Assembly (NCBI GenBank): GCA_025200525.1
Contig: CM045762.1
Span: 23,873,374-23,937,373 of the forward strand
Reading direction: 5' to 3'
DNA: 64,000 bases
DNA from: Camellia lanceoleosa
Taxonomy: Eukaryota > Streptophyta > Magnoliopsida > Ericales > Theaceae
The notes under the pieces are model-generated. The model was not told the origin of the DNA. It saw only the letters and a list, made by a program, of their open reading frames with translations, and searched no databases. Positions 24,838 to 37,544 of this stretch are shown piece after piece (within the stretch, counting starts at the first letter, position 1; the number at the start of each line of letters is the position of its first letter). The position numbers and the translations under genes are program-made.

Positions 24838-25854
24838 GAAAAATTTATTCATAAATCTCATATGAGGGAATGTTGATCCATTTAGTCCTAGGAGTTTTCT
24901 TATAAACCAATTAATCTTTTTTGTTGTGAAAAGTTATATTTATTTGATTTGATATCATTTGACTTTAAGTGAATGCATTTTTATAATTCATTTTTCTAAT
25001 TTTCTAATTCATTTTTTTTTTTTATGAGAATGGAAATGTGAGGTGTGAAAATTTATTTTTGAAGGAATTGTTGGTTAAAGTATTGGTTGTCAAGCATAAA
25101 AATCTACATTTTTGTAGTATAGTTTTTTGGTGTTACATTGGAGTGTTATATTAGAGTGTTATGTTTAGAAAAAGTACATTAGGGAATTTTTGTATGTTAC
25201 ATTGATTAGAGTGTTACGTTGAAAAAAATACACTAAGGAATTTTTTTAGAATGTTATGTTGTTATGTTTGGAGAAAATACACTAACGAATTTTTTAATGT
25301 GTTACATTAAAGTGTTACATTTGGAAAAAGTACAATAAGAAATTTTTATTTGTTATATTGATTGGAATGTTACGTTTAGAAAAAAAATACACTAAATTTT
25401 TTTTTTTTAGAATGTTATGTTATTACGTTTAAGAAAAATATATTAATGAGTTTTTTAATGTTACATTGATTAGAGTGTTATGTTTGGAAAAAGTGCACTA
25501 AGGAGTTTTTCAGTATGTTACATTGGAATGTTACGTTTGGGTAAGAAATTTTTGTGTATTACATTGATTGGAATATTATGTTTGGAAAAAATATACTAAT
25601 TTTTTTTTTTAGTGTGTTACATTGAAGTATTATGTTTTTGGAGTGTTACATTAAAGTATTACATTTAGAAAAAATAGATTAGGAAGTTTTTTTTTTTTGA
25701 AATGTTACGTTTCGTAATTTCGACATTATGAGAAAACCTACATTTTGGTCATTTATGTAATTCACACTAAAATGGAAACTTCGGGTTCATAAGAGAAAAA
25801 GGAGGACTAATCAGTTCATAAGATCACTATCTAGGATTTATTGGTGCTTCACCA
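24838..25854. mobile_element. non-autonomous MULE (1.0 kb) with perfect 9-bp TSD
   Basis: TAATTTTTA occurs exactly at both borders (24829-24837 and 25855-25863), the 9-bp target duplication expected for Mutator-like elements. The ends share about 70 bp of degenerate inverted repeat (ATAAATC, then ...ATTTAGTCCT, ACCAATTA on the left; AATAAATCCT..., GATTAGTCCT on the right). These match the ends of the larger MULE at 32518-41230. The interior (about 25110-25700) consists of irregular copies of a 50-60-bp unit containing GTGTTACATT, GTTTGGAAAAA and TACACTAAGGAATTTTT. There is no ORF, so mobilisation would need transposase from a relative. Confidence 0.85.
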
Positions 25855-25863
25855 TAATTTTTA

Positions 25864-27165
25864 TTTATTTTTTTTCTATCTTATATAATATAATTTTTAT
25901 TTAGTATAAATTAGTAGTCATAATATACTATATTATTTATAATTTTTATTAATATTTTCAGTTTTCAACTTACAAAATTAACCTGTCTCTCGCTCTGGTC
26001 CATCACTCCCGATTCGGCCCAACCCGATATGACATGAGAGGGGAACAGATTTCTATAAACTCATCCCAAACCTGACCTGTTAATCATCCCTATAATGCAT
26101 TTATTTGGATCAGATCATCTTTCTACTTTTTTGCATATTATTTGTAAAAAATTAGATTTTAAATGAGTTGGGCAGGCCATTGGACAAATGTTTTTCCCTC
26201 CTCTCTAGCATTCTTTTGTCCAACACTCTTCAGCCATGTTCAGCAAATAAAAATGTGCGGCAACCAGCGATTCATAGGCGAGGAAGAGACCATGTTTTGT
26301 GCATGCCGGTCGATCGTTCGAATAACCGATGTAACACTTATCTATCGTGATCGTCATCCTTACTGAACTTGATTGTCACCTTATTGCTAGATGACTAGCT
26401 AAATGACTAACAAAAAGTACAAAATGATTGCTTGATTACATAGCCAGCCACCCTAAAGTCAACTACATGGACTTCAAATGTTTATATCCAATACCAAGAT
26501 TTCAATTAAAATTTTCACCAAAAAAAATAAAAAAATCAATGAAGATAAAAATACAATAAAGTTGTGCATAATTTAAAAATCAAAATGTCACAAAACAAAG
26601 TATTTTGAACATCACGTGTATACTTGTACCTTTTGATTTTTTTAAGACTACATTACAATTGATGTAAATCAATTTAGACGCTAAGAGTGTTAAAAATATT
26701 TAAATTCATATTTTGCAGTCTAAAAATCAAACTGATAAAATAAAATTATTAAAGACTAATGTAGAACAAAATTACATCCATTAAAGGCCATTTGCATAAT
26801 TAGTCTTAAGACCCAAATTATTTTTGCTCTTTAATAATAATTTTTTTTCATAAGAACATCAAACAAATGGCACCAAACAACTAATAAACAACATGAGAAA
26901 AATGGATGGTAAATTTCATTTGGCAAAAAATAAAAAATAATATATGTATACACATTTGTTCATCCCCTTCAAACAAACAAATAAAAATGTGAACGGAAAT
27001 TTAATACGCACTCTACCACACGGGCCGAACAGAGGAAACAAAAATCTGTAAACAAATCATGTTTTGTTTCGCATCATGAATAAGCTCATACTCTACCAGA
27101 ACGAATTCATCGCTCTAGAAAGAAAACAAAATACTAACACATTAATGACCATTCGATTCCATAGG
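25864..27165. other. intergenic DNA
   Basis: Mostly AT-rich with no recognisable gene. A GC-richer patch at about 26160-26400 has short overlapping ORFs without a recognisable domain. The right end is probably the 3' untranslated region of the minus-strand gene ending at 27166. Confidence 0.4.
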
Positions 27166-30102
27166 TCACTTTATTATAGCACCCCGATTGCAATTACGCT
27201 CGAGCAATCCTTGCATGACGACTCTCTTCTTATGCTCTTCGGACTCAATCTCGGATGACTGAACGTTTTTTATCGTTGACCCAACCCTCTTAACATTGTT
27301 AGGGACTAGGAAAAAGCACGTCGAAGTGCATACTATGGCACAAACTTTTCCCCAGAGGATCAAAACCAATAGGCATAGAAGAAGCAACAACATCACCATA
27401 TTTGAACTGTAATTTTCCACAACTTTCTTTGTTGAGATTGATCTGTCTACTTGTTTTGATTCAACTGGACTTGCTTGAGGTTTTGATTCGACTTGACTTG
27501 CTAGAAACGATTCCTTTCGTTCTGATGAAGACCTGGAGTTCAAAGTAGATGAAGCAGATGAGGAGGAACAGAACGGAGCTGAGGAAGTTACAGAAAACGA
27601 TCGATTGTAATTCATTGAACTGTTGCTGGATTCTGAGGATTCTCTAAGCTTTTCGTTTGCGGATTTTGAAACCTTCTTGGTTTTGGCAGAATCTTTTCTA
27701 CTGCTACGAACCTTCTTGGCCTATTCAAAAAAAAAGTAAGTTCATTAATCAGTTTGAACATTGAAAAACTGTAATGATTTATCAAACAATCTACAGTTCA
27801 ATTTGAACAATAATAAAAGGTGAAAAGTAATAAGCACAATCATGTTGATAGAGCCAATTTCGTCGTCAAAGATCATCATGCAAAAAAAGTGTGGAAAAAA
27901 ATAGGGAATTCGAAAAGCAAAGTGAGATTGAAAAGGAAAAAATTGAGATTCATCAAATTTAGAAAGTGTTCAAATAAAAAATAAGAAAAATCACAATTCA
28001 GTGCACTTTTAAAAAATTAATTATAAATTTAGGGAAAATTTATGATTTTAATTATTAATATTTATAAAATTTATCACTAATTTATAATTATTTTTTAAAA
28101 TTACCGCTAATTTGATATTTCTCCTGCTGTTGACAAAGTCTAATTTTGGAATGTTCATGGGACTAACAGGATTTAAATGCTCTCTAACGTCATTAAAATT
28201 TAAATTTCAAAAAATCTTAACATTATTTTTTAATTTATATTGTTTTTGAATTTGAAATTAAGTAATTTGGTGTGACTGTTACTACTACCATTAATAAAAA
28301 AAAAAAGACAACTCACCGTTCACTAATTAATCACTGTCATCAATGTTTAATTTGATGCTTTGATTTAGCCCTGGTTTGACTATCATTTTGGGGCTAAAAT
28401 AGTACAAAATGACAAAATAGATTCTGCTAATAATACAAAATATCACATTCAACTTATAATTATTATATTTTTTCTCGCACAAAAGTCAAAAAAGTCAAAA
28501 AATCTAAACCCAACGATGCTAAAAAAGTCCTAACACAAAAAAATTTGCTATATTAATCAATGCCAAACGAACCTTTAATATCACCAAAAATTACAAATTT
28601 GTATGAATTCTAAGTAAAATTTCTAAAACACCAAACTATAGTATGATTCATGTTTAACTTGTTAAAAATTCAAAATTTGAGAATTGTTAGTTAAATAGAC
28701 AAATTAAAAAATGCGAGTCCAAAAATTTTACCAAATATCACCCATGTGAGACTGTTGATAGAAATTTTGAAATCTCTAGTATTACTCAAACAAATTAACT
28801 TTAAGCAAATTTTTTTATTTACATGCCTTAAAAACTTAGTAGATTCAATCGATAGTTCATCAATGACGGAGAAAATTTAACAATAGTTTAGAAGTATAAA
28901 ATGTAATAAACCCTTAAATTAATAATTTTTTGAGTTTGACTCAATAAATTTATAGGCATTATAAATAAAAAATTAAGTTTAGTCAATGAGTTTGATTAAA
29001 TTAAATTTAAATAAAAAAAATCAAGTTTAAACAAATTTTAAGAATGGTTAAATTTTCAACTACTCATTTCATTCATTCATGCCTATATTCATGCGTATGA
29101 CAATAAGAACTTTGTTTATTATTTGAAAAACCAAAAAGTAAACAGAGTTTTTATACACAATGATGGGATGCAATGATCTCAAAGCTAACTTTTTTGAGAA
29201 ATGGGTTAAAATTAATTTTTTGATTTTTTTTTTCAAATATATTAAAAAAATAAAGAAATAAAATATGACTAAAAAAAACCTCCTGCGAGATCACATTACT
29301 TTTTTAAAAAAATAAAAATTTCAATTTTTTCACAACTTCATTGGAGTTCACATTCATATATATTTTGTTTGTTCTTCATTCAGTAATTTGTTAGATACTC
29401 TTAGGCCAAGTTTGGGAACATCCCAAAAAGTCAAAAAGTTAAAAAGTTACTCAAAAAGTTAAAAAGTTATCACTATTTACTAAAAGTCAACAATTACGGC
29501 CGCACAACTCCCAATTCTAATTTTCCCTTACAAACTAATTTTTACAATTTTTTATTACACATTTTTCCATAAAAAGTCAACAAGTTAACCCAAACATTCA
29601 TATTTTCAACCACAACTTTTTAGTCTAAAAAGACAAAAAGTACACTTATTTAGGACACCCCAAACAACCCCTTACCTTTAATTATTTTTTTCAAAAATAA
29701 AACGAATTTAAGAATTCAACGACGAGTCAACCAAACAGACCAAGAATTAATCAAAGCAAGTAAAAAACGCAAAATCAAAGAACTAACCAATGAAGTCTCG
29801 AAGAACACAGCTTTAATAACTCGAGACAAACTCCGGCGAGACCTCTCATTATTCCTCCGCCCTCCGCCGCCGCCGAGACACGAAGAAACGTTCAACTTCG
29901 CTTCGGACAAGGACGTCAGAATCTTCGGAATCACCATCTTCTTCTCTTGGCCTTTGTCAACTGTGATGTACGCGAGGTCCGGATCGCCTGTTCCTTCGGT
30001 TCGGCCAGGGCTCTTCTTCCCTTCTTCTTCTTCTTCGATGGCGATCGGTCTCAGACACAACCACAACTTGCTCCTCCCTCTGTTCTTCTTCACACAATCC
30101 AT
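27166..30102 (-). CDS. uncharacterised plant membrane-anchored protein (At5g23160-like)
   Basis: Two exons, 30102-29788 and 27720-27166, are separated by a 2.07-kb GT-AG intron (phase 0). The product is 289 aa. The N-terminus is basic with KLWLCLRPI. Residues about 90-105 (RSLSRVIKAVFFETSL) run across the junction into AKKVRSSRKDSAKTKK. A long Ser-rich, probably disordered region follows (about 110-200). A single strong hydrophobic segment lies at about 213-245 (MVMLLLLLCLLVLILW... CFFLVP), and then a charged tail. This layout recalls the Arabidopsis At5g23160-type family of unknown function; that match is from memory. The intron carries two Tourist-like MITEs. Duplication copy A begins only about 180 bp upstream of the start codon, so part of the promoter may lie in repeated DNA. 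No biochemical role can be inferred. Confidence 0.7.
28368..28574. mobile_element. Tourist-like MITE in an intron (207 bp)
   Basis: It is flanked by TTA on both sides (28365-28367 and 28575-28577). The ends are GCCCTGGTTTGACTATCA and, reverse complemented, AGGTTCGTTTGGCATTGA. There is no coding capacity. It lies in the intron of the minus-strand gene at 27166-30102. Confidence 0.6.
29404..29671. mobile_element. Tourist-like MITE in an intron (268 bp)
   Basis: It has a TTA duplication (29401-29403 and 29672-29674). The ends are GGCCAAGTTTGGGAACATCC and, reverse complemented, GGGGTTGTTTGGGGTGTCC. The interior has repeated AAAAAGTCAA/AAAAAGTTA units on both arms. It lies near the 5' end of the intron of the gene at 27166-30102. 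Confidence 0.7.
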
Positions 30103-31129
30103 CTTAACAATGCTGGATTTCTAGATTTTGTACTGAAAAAAGTTTGTTAGGATTTTGTGGTGTCGTGTATTTAGGGGAAGAATGGAATGAACGATCGGGT
30201 GCGAATGTTGTGTTGGTGGCGTTTCGGAATCGGCGGAGAGGCTGTGCCGCTCTTCGTCTTCTCTCTCTCTGATATTGTAAAACTTTAGAATTGTTTTGGT
30301 CCGATTATTAAAGGGAAGCGACGACGTAGTGTGCCCGATAATATAGGACTTGTCAAAAAAGATTTTGGATATTTTCCCTCCCCCAAGTCTCTAAAAATAG
30401 TCACTAAAAAAGTCGTAAATGGATTTCCTTTTGTGTCCCAATAATATAGGACTTGTAAAAAAGGTTTAACTTTCTAATCACTATCAATTTTGGGTATGTT
30501 TACTCCCCCAAGTCTCTAAAAATGGTCACTAAAAAAGTTGTAAAAAGATTCTACTTTTGGTTTGGTTTTATCGAAATTTACTTTTCTAAAAATTTAAAAG
30601 ATAAAAATTGATTTAGTGAAAATTAATAAATCAAAAAAACTTGTCGTTCTTACTTGGGGTCTCGTAATTATGTTAGTACAAGTCGGGTCAAATGTGTTTT
30701 CATCTGGCATCTGCCAAACTTAACGAATGGGTTGATTGGTTGACAAGTGGATATATATTGATTTAACAATTTGAATTTTATTGTTTTGGGACTTTTTTTA
30801 GACTATTTTCATAATTATTAACTATTTTGCACTCAAGAGTGTTGGCTTATTGGGTTGGATCCTGTGGCTCCCATCCGCTATCCATCCAAACTTAAGCGGA
30901 TTAAAATAAATGCATGTGCATTCATCTGTTCGTTTCATTGAAATCGTCCATTCTATGACAAATTGATTCGGGTCATTTAGTTTTGATAAGTTGGATCAAT
31001 ACTTCACTAGCCATAATCTTCATATGATTCTATTTTAGTTTTAGAATAAAATAATTTTAAAAAAAATAATAATGTTTATTTTTACAAAAATGTGAAAAAG
31101 CTTAAAATAGGATGTTAATACAACAATAA

Positions 31130-31855
31130 CTGAGCATGCTTGGTTAGCGTTTTCCAAAAACTCTTTTCAGAAAATTATATTTTCTTGTTTTTCGTATTTT
31201 TTTGTTTTTATTGAATTTTTTTAATATTTTAAGTAATTTTTTTTACTTTTTAAACATACCTAACATAAATATACTTAAAAAGTAAAAAAATTGTGAAAGA
31301 AACCTTTTAAAAATTCACTAAATACTAAAAATACAAAAAAATATATGAGAATTCCGTACATATTTTGTATTTTTATGTATTTATTAATTTTTAAAAATAT
31401 TTTTTCACAAATTTTTTACTTTTTAGATACATCTAAGTAAAGTGCATCTAAAAAAGTAAAAAAAAAGTTTAAAATTTAAAAAATATTCAATAAAAACAAA
31501 AAAATACGAAAATTAAAAAAGTCTTCTTGTTTGGTTTGTATTTGAGAAACATGTTTTGAGATAAAAAGTACGAAATTTTGTTTGGTTTGGTTTTTCTTCA
31601 AAAGATGTTTTGAAAAATTATTTTGAGAGAGAGTTTTGAAAAAAGTGATTGATTTGATGTGTATGAGAGAGAGATTTGTTTGGAAAATTTGTAAACCAAA
31701 TAAGTTTTGAAAAAAAAATTTGAAAAAATTTGTTTAGTTTGATTATTTTTAAAAACTTATTTGTAGAGAATTTTTTTCAAAATTTTTTGAGAAACACAAG
31801 CAAAACAAGGCCAATTTTCAAAAAACTTAATCAAAAAAATTCAAACCAAATAGGT
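31130..31855. other. copy-A-specific AT-rich insertion with foldback ends
   Basis: This 0.7-kb stretch is absent from copy B, which has about 45 bp of different sequence there (47940-47985). The left edge carries GCATGCTTGGTTAGCG and the right edge, reverse complemented, CCTATTTGGTTTGAA. A second pair of arms (CTTCTTGTTTGGTTTG near 31523 and, reverse complemented, CCTTGTTTTGCTTG near 31810) suggests one foldback element nested in another. No target duplication is clear. Confidence 0.45.
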
Positions 31856-31910
31856 GTGTGTTTTTAAAATAGCGTGATGATTTGACCACAAATTCTATTT
31901 TTCAGACATG

Positions 31911-32162
31911 AGCCCTGTTTGGCACAGCTTATAATCAGCTTATTCCAGCTTTCAGCTTAATTTAAGCTATTTTGATGTGTTTGGTTTAGCTTATACCTTA
32001 TAGCTTATAACTTTTTGGAAGTCAGAAATCAGCTTATTCTTTGAGTGGGGCAGGAGATGCTTTAAGAATAAGCTGAAAATCAGCTTAAGCTGAAAGTTAT
32101 AAGCTATAAGCTGTTTAGGCATAAGCTATAAGCTGTTTCCCACAGCTCTACCAAACGGGGCT
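31911..32162. mobile_element. MITE with 3-bp TSD and confirmed empty site (252 bp)
   Basis: The termini AGCCCTGTTTGGCACAGCT and, reverse complemented, AGCCCCGTTTGGTAGAGCT match at 15 of 19 positions. ATG is duplicated at the borders (31908-31910 and 32163-32165). Copy B has the uninterrupted site CAGACATGTTTATAATC (about 48032-48048), proving the insertion limits. The interior is repeats of AAGCTTATAAGCT-like sequence. A 3-bp TSD that is not TWA leaves the superfamily open. Confidence 0.9.
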
Positions 32163-32234
32163 ATGTTTACAATCAAATCAATTTTCCCTTTTTTAATAAG
32201 ATGAAATTAGTTACGGTGGAAATAATATTACATC

Positions 32235-32426
32235 GGCCTATTTTGAAAGTAGATTAAAAATTGGCATTTTAATTTTTTTTGAAAAAATATGCAAAAAAAT
32301 AAAAGATAAAGTGACTTAAAAAAATCAAAAAATTAAAAAATATATAAAAATAATTGAAAAATAATGTAATATAAAAAAGTCAAAAAATTAATAAACTGAT
32401 TTTTAAACTAATTATCAAAAGAGACT
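32235..32426. mobile_element. second MITE in copy A with confirmed empty site (192 bp)
   Basis: ATC is duplicated at the borders (32232-32234 and 32427-32429). Copy B reads continuously ATTACATCAGTTGAG at 56098-56112. The ends GGCCTATTTTGAAAGTAG... and, reverse complemented, AGTCTCTTTTGATAATTAG... are loosely complementary. The sequence around 8235-8535 may be a relative. Confidence 0.8.
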
Positions 32427-33266
32427 ATCAGTTGAGTTCGTGTCTTAAGTTATCATATCATCTCAGGAGGATTGGTATTTGAATTTGGGGTTCATATGAA
32501 AATTTCATTAACATTAAGGAAAAATTACTTATAAATCCTAAATGAGAAAAAGTTAAATCATTTGGTCCTGAGAGTTTTCTTGTACACCAATTAGTCCTAC
32601 TTTTTTGATAAGTGTTATTTAGATGGGTTTGAATTTATTTTGATTTTACATTATTGTCCTTGGTGTGATTGTGTTTCCATAATTGATTGTTTCATATGCG
32701 GAGAAGATAAGGAAATGTAATCGTGGGGGGATTTTGTTTTGAAGTTTTTAACATTGGTCTCATTATTTTGAGGAGTTATTGTTTGGGGCTATTCTCTGGG
32801 GTGTTGGACATTTGCATTCCGACGCGACGGTATTACGAGTTTGTGTTCATTTCCGGTGGTTTTTTGATCTATTTCGTTAGTTGTGGTCTACAGTCATCAT
32901 AGTGTAACGTGTCAGTAGTTTGATTGTGTTCTTGTTTTTGTTTTTTGGGGAGGGGGGTTGGTGTTGGTGATGTGTCGTGGGAGGGTGTTTGGTGTGTTGA
33001 GGGGGTGGTGTTATGTTTTTTTGAGTGGTAACTGCCGATATGGTCTATTGGGACCGTAATAGCACATACGTATGACAGGGTAGTAGTTTGATTGTGTTTT
33101 GTAACGGTAATAACACATACATATTGTTGGGTTTTCTTATATGCACGTTAAATTCAATTTGTTGTATTGTGTTTTCCATAACGGGTTTGGAAATGTTGGC
33201 GTTACAGGTATGGGTGATGGTATATTGTTAGTGTGCACGTACAATTAGACTAATGTTCTGGTTCGG

Positions 33267-36200
33267 TTGCAATACAGGTTGACATTCGTACGGTTGGTTG
33301 ATGTTATTTGTGGAAAATTTGATAGGTTGGTGCCCGGGGTGGTATGTATATTGTTTGATGTCCCCGGATATAAGAAGTTTAAGGTGGATAGTGATGATGA
33401 TATCCAAAATATATTGTGTCTTGGTAAGTCGTTTGGGCTAAATCACATTGATGTATTAATTCAGGCCCGTAACATTAGGGCGGGAGGCAATGTTATAATG
33501 GTGGATTGCATGGAGGATGGTGTGAATCCCCTTGGTAATCTGAATTTTGGCCATGACGATCAAATGAATTTATTACCAACATATTGCCTTAACAGGTCGA
33601 AGACTTTTTTGTCCGTTCAATGGGTGTATGTGATTACCCATGTGGGTCAATATTTCAACGGGAGAGCCAATGAATTCTGTGAAGTTCTACACAAGTATGC
33701 AGTGGAACGTGGATTCCAATTCAAGTATGTTAAAAATGAATTGGTTCGTATTACTGTAGTGTGCAAGTTTGCAGTGTCCACGGGATGTAATTGGTCAGTT
33801 CATGCGATGGTGTTATGTGTTAAGAGGTTCAATAGTGTCTGTACTTGTGGCGCTGCAGTACGGACTTATAGAAACCCATGTACGGGGTCTGAATTGGTTT
33901 CTACTGTTGTCGCAAATCAGGTGTTTGGCCAGCCATTGGTACGCTTCACGGATATGGTGTTTGATTTAAAAAATGATTATGGATTAGACATTAGTTATTG
34001 GGTAGCATGGTTGGGTATCGAGAAAGTGAGGGATGAAGTTTATGGGGATCATGCCATGTCGTTCGACCAACTAAGGTGGTACAGCGAGTTCGTTATGGAA
34101 AAAAATCCCAACAGTTACATTAATCTTGAATTTGATCAAAAAAGTGAGAGGTTTGTTCGGTATTTCATATCGTTCCGTGGTTGTATAGATGGATTCAATC
34201 ATTGTTGGCCTTTACTCTTTCTAGATAGAACATTCCTAAAAGGCAGATTTAAGGATAATTTGCTTGCCGCTACCACTAAAGACGGCAATCAAGGTACCGA
34301 ACTGTTCTTCTTTTTTTCTTTCATGTATGACTACGCACATAGTGCTCTGTTCGATATTTTTACAATTTAACTTGCTCATATAATTTTACCCATGTACAAA
34401 TGTGATGTCATGAAATAGACAACACATGGTAATGTAAAACATCTTCACATTCTTATTACAGGGTTATTATAGTTTCTCATGTATGTGTTGTACAAATGGT
34501 TATACAACATGACACATTGTAATACCACTTTCGATTATACTATTTCCATGCCATCCAATTTATATCATTTTTTATTATACCATGTGCTTTCATTATGTAT
34601 TTGTAGGATTGTTTCTGGTTGCATTCACTATTATTGATTCTGAAAATTCAGTCAATTGGGAATGGTTTCTTCGAAATTTGAAAGAAGTTGTTGGCGATGG
34701 TCGGATGTTGACATTCATATCTGACCGCCACGTTGGACTGATGCAATCTATGCCAAACATATTCCCATCGACACAACATGGATATTGTTTGTTTCATCTT
34801 CAAATGTGTTACCCAAAAGACAATCTAAGAGGGGAGGTGAATTAGATTTTTACAAATAAAAATAATAATACCCTAATAAAAATTATGACTAGCATAATAG
34901 ATAAATATAGTTAATAAAATAAAAATAATTAAAACAAGTGTTCTAACAACTATGTCAGTTAATGATTTTAGTACACAGTGAAAATGTGAAATATAACTAT
35001 AGCAATTTAAATAAAATAAAGAGATAAGGGAGAGAGAGGCAAACAAATTTATAGTGGTTCAGCTTTAACTCGGCCTACGTCCACTCCTCAAGCTTTACTT
35101 GAGATTTTCCACTATACTCTAGCTTCACAGGGTGCTAACAACCTTTTCACAGATAGAGCAATTCTCCACAAATTTTATACAGACTTTCTAAGTTAAGAAC
35201 ATTTAATGTACTACACTTTTACAAGATTGAAAAGAATGTGTTTTTGCTTTCACAGAAAGCTACAAGAATTATCTCTCAAAGATAGATATAAAAATGAAGC
35301 TTTGATTTTTTTGTAAATCTCACACAGGAAAGATGGACTTAAAGCTATACGTCTCAGTGTATAATTTCTTAAAGAGGATGTAAACAAAAATTGAAGAACA
35401 CTTCTCAGAGAATTTTTCAGAGAATAGATATGAGTGATTATAGATCAAAGAATATTTTTTGATTTTTTTTTTGTCATTTGTTTACATTAGAGGCTTTGGT
35501 ATATATAATGAAACTTATAGCCGTTTATAACCATTGTATTCATTTGAATATCTTCCACTCCATCATTACTAATTTGAATATCTTCCACTTGAACCTTTTG
35601 GCCTGCTGCTGTACTGAGTTGTTTGAACCTTTGTTTTGGACTATTTAAACCTCTGGTTTGGGCATTATTTTTGGTTTGAAATAAACTCATGATTTAAGCA
35701 AATATTAAATACATTCAAACAATATTTAGGATAAAAGTTTAGGTGGAAAATAATGGGACAAAATAAATTTTGATTCTATTTTTCTCTCTCAAATAAATTA
35801 AAACATAATTAAATAAATCATCAAAATAAATTTTGGATTCTATTAAAACATAATTAAATAAATTATCAAAATAAATTTTGAATTCTATTTTTCTTTTTCA
35901 AATAAATTAAAATATAATTAAATAAATCATCAAAATAAATTTTGGAGTCTATTTTTCTCTTTCACATAAATTAAAACATAATTAAATAAATCATCAAAAT
36001 AAATAAGTCTAACAAAATGAATTTACGAGATCGAATGAAGTACGTTAATGCTTCGCACAAGTTTGGCTTGATGGGCAAGTTATGGGATTGTGCTTACAGA
36101 CCCACCGTCGCTTGTTTCAATGAGAAATTGGATGTGTTGAAGAAGTCCAACCCCCTTGTAATTGAGGATTTTATGAAAGACTTACATCCCAAACACTGGG

Positions 36201-36990
36201 CTAACACGTATTTCAGGTAGTACACACTTCGCCCAATGATTTACGTGAGTGCACAGTACTTGTCAACCATTATGGTTCATGTTAAGTAGTTGTTTGTTCA
36301 TCATCGTTTGTGTCCTCCATTTGGATTCATATTGGGTATTTTACAGGGGCCAACGTTACGGAGAGATGTGTTCGCACGCTGCCGAGTCTTTCAACAATTG
36401 GGTAAGTGATGCTTGTCATTTTCTTATTACTAGACTGGTTGACATGATAAGGGGGCAAATCATGGAGCAAATGGCAGAACGTAGAGTTAAATACACCAAA
36501 TGGTTCGGCGTAATATGTCCAAAAATGGAAAAAAAGAGAGCTAGCAACGACATACAACGACAGCAGATCTTGGTGTGTCAGTCAGGCTAATGACAATGTA
36601 TATGAGGTCCACTCTCATCCGTCAGTATTGGTGGATGTGGCCAGGCGGGTGTGTTCTTGTTTTCAATGGCAAATAAACGGGTTCCCATGTTCTTATGCCA
36701 TTGTTGCGTTTCGTAAAAGTGGGAGGGACATTCATGAATTGATAGACCATGCATTCCACATTGACACGTTCAAAGCAATGTACAACGGAACAATATATCC
36801 TAGTTTAACTATGGGAAGCCATCTTCCACACCAGTCAACTACATGATTACACCACCAGTAATGAAATGTCCACCAGGCAAGCCCAAGTGAAAAAGGATTC
36901 CATCGAGAGGCGAAGTAGTACGGCGCATCAGGTGCAGTCGATGCGGAAAGTTGGGCAACCACAATAGAAAGACATGTAAAGAGCCAATAT
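33267..36990 (+). pseudogene. MuDR-type MULE transposase, interrupted by a solo LTR
   Basis: The order of domains is normal for MULE transposases. A PB1-like N-terminus (VPGYKKFKVDSDDDIQNIL) is followed by a MuDR DNA-binding region (FCEVLHKYAVERGFQFKYVK ... CTCGAAVRTY) and the DDE core start FLDRTFLKGRFKDNLLAATTKDGNQ (exon ending near 34293). The core continues in a second exon (VAFTIIDSENSVNWEWFLRNL, FISDRHVGLMQS, 34606-34806). A 1.2-kb solo LTR then splits the coding sequence between HLQM and NLRDRMKYVNA. Coding resumes at 36020, with AAESFNNWV (36380-36405) and a SWIM-like zinc finger CSCFQWQINGFPCSYA (about 36650-36697) in which the usual final His is Tyr. A zinc knuckle (RCSRCGKLGNHNRKTCKEP, 36932-36988) has five rather than four residues before His. 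A stop lies after QILVCQSG near 36590. The insertion and stops mean no complete transposase. Confidence 0.85.
34807..36014. mobile_element. solo LTR inside the MULE transposase coding sequence (1208 bp)
   Basis: The ends are TGTTACCC...GTCTAACA, a TG...CA terminus with a short TGTTA/TAACA inverted repeat. The target duplication is AAATG (34802-34806 and 36015-36019), which also restores the reading frame HLQM|NLRDRMK when the insertion is removed. The LTR contains four irregular copies of a roughly 60-bp unit (35755-36000; AAATAAATTTTGNATTCTAT, TTAAAACATAATTAAATAAA). No internal retroelement domain is present, so it is a solo LTR left by recombination. Confidence 0.88.
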
Positions 36991-37544
36991 AAACTAGTTG
37001 TTTAATTCGTTTTCCAAAAATTGGGTTTGTGACAAAAACCATTTTGTTTCAATGTCATTTGTTTTTCTTTTCAATTGCCAACCATTGATTGATTTTACAT
37101 TTTCACCACATGCAGCGACAAATATAATGGCCCCTCGCACATCATTTCCCTTCACACTATCCCTATGCCATACACTGCATACTTGTTGCCCATTTGCGTT
37201 TTCCAACATATTTGTATTCTATTCCACTTGTGGTATTGTGCATTACATTAGCCAATATCACCACACACCCCTTCAATGTAATTGATTAGAGTAAAATATA
37301 TTTGGACCACAACACACACCAACACAGAACAAAATTTACGACGACAAACTAAACAAGTCAACCACACCAAAAACCCCCTTGCAATAACATTTGTTCACAT
37401 CACCAAGCTCGTAATGTAAATATAAATCACTAGACGAGCAATTTAACAATTTCATAATCATACGATGTAATTAACATATACAAACATTGTTCTTAACGTT
37501 ACCTTACATTATTCACATTAACCATTTTGTTTCAATGTCATTCG

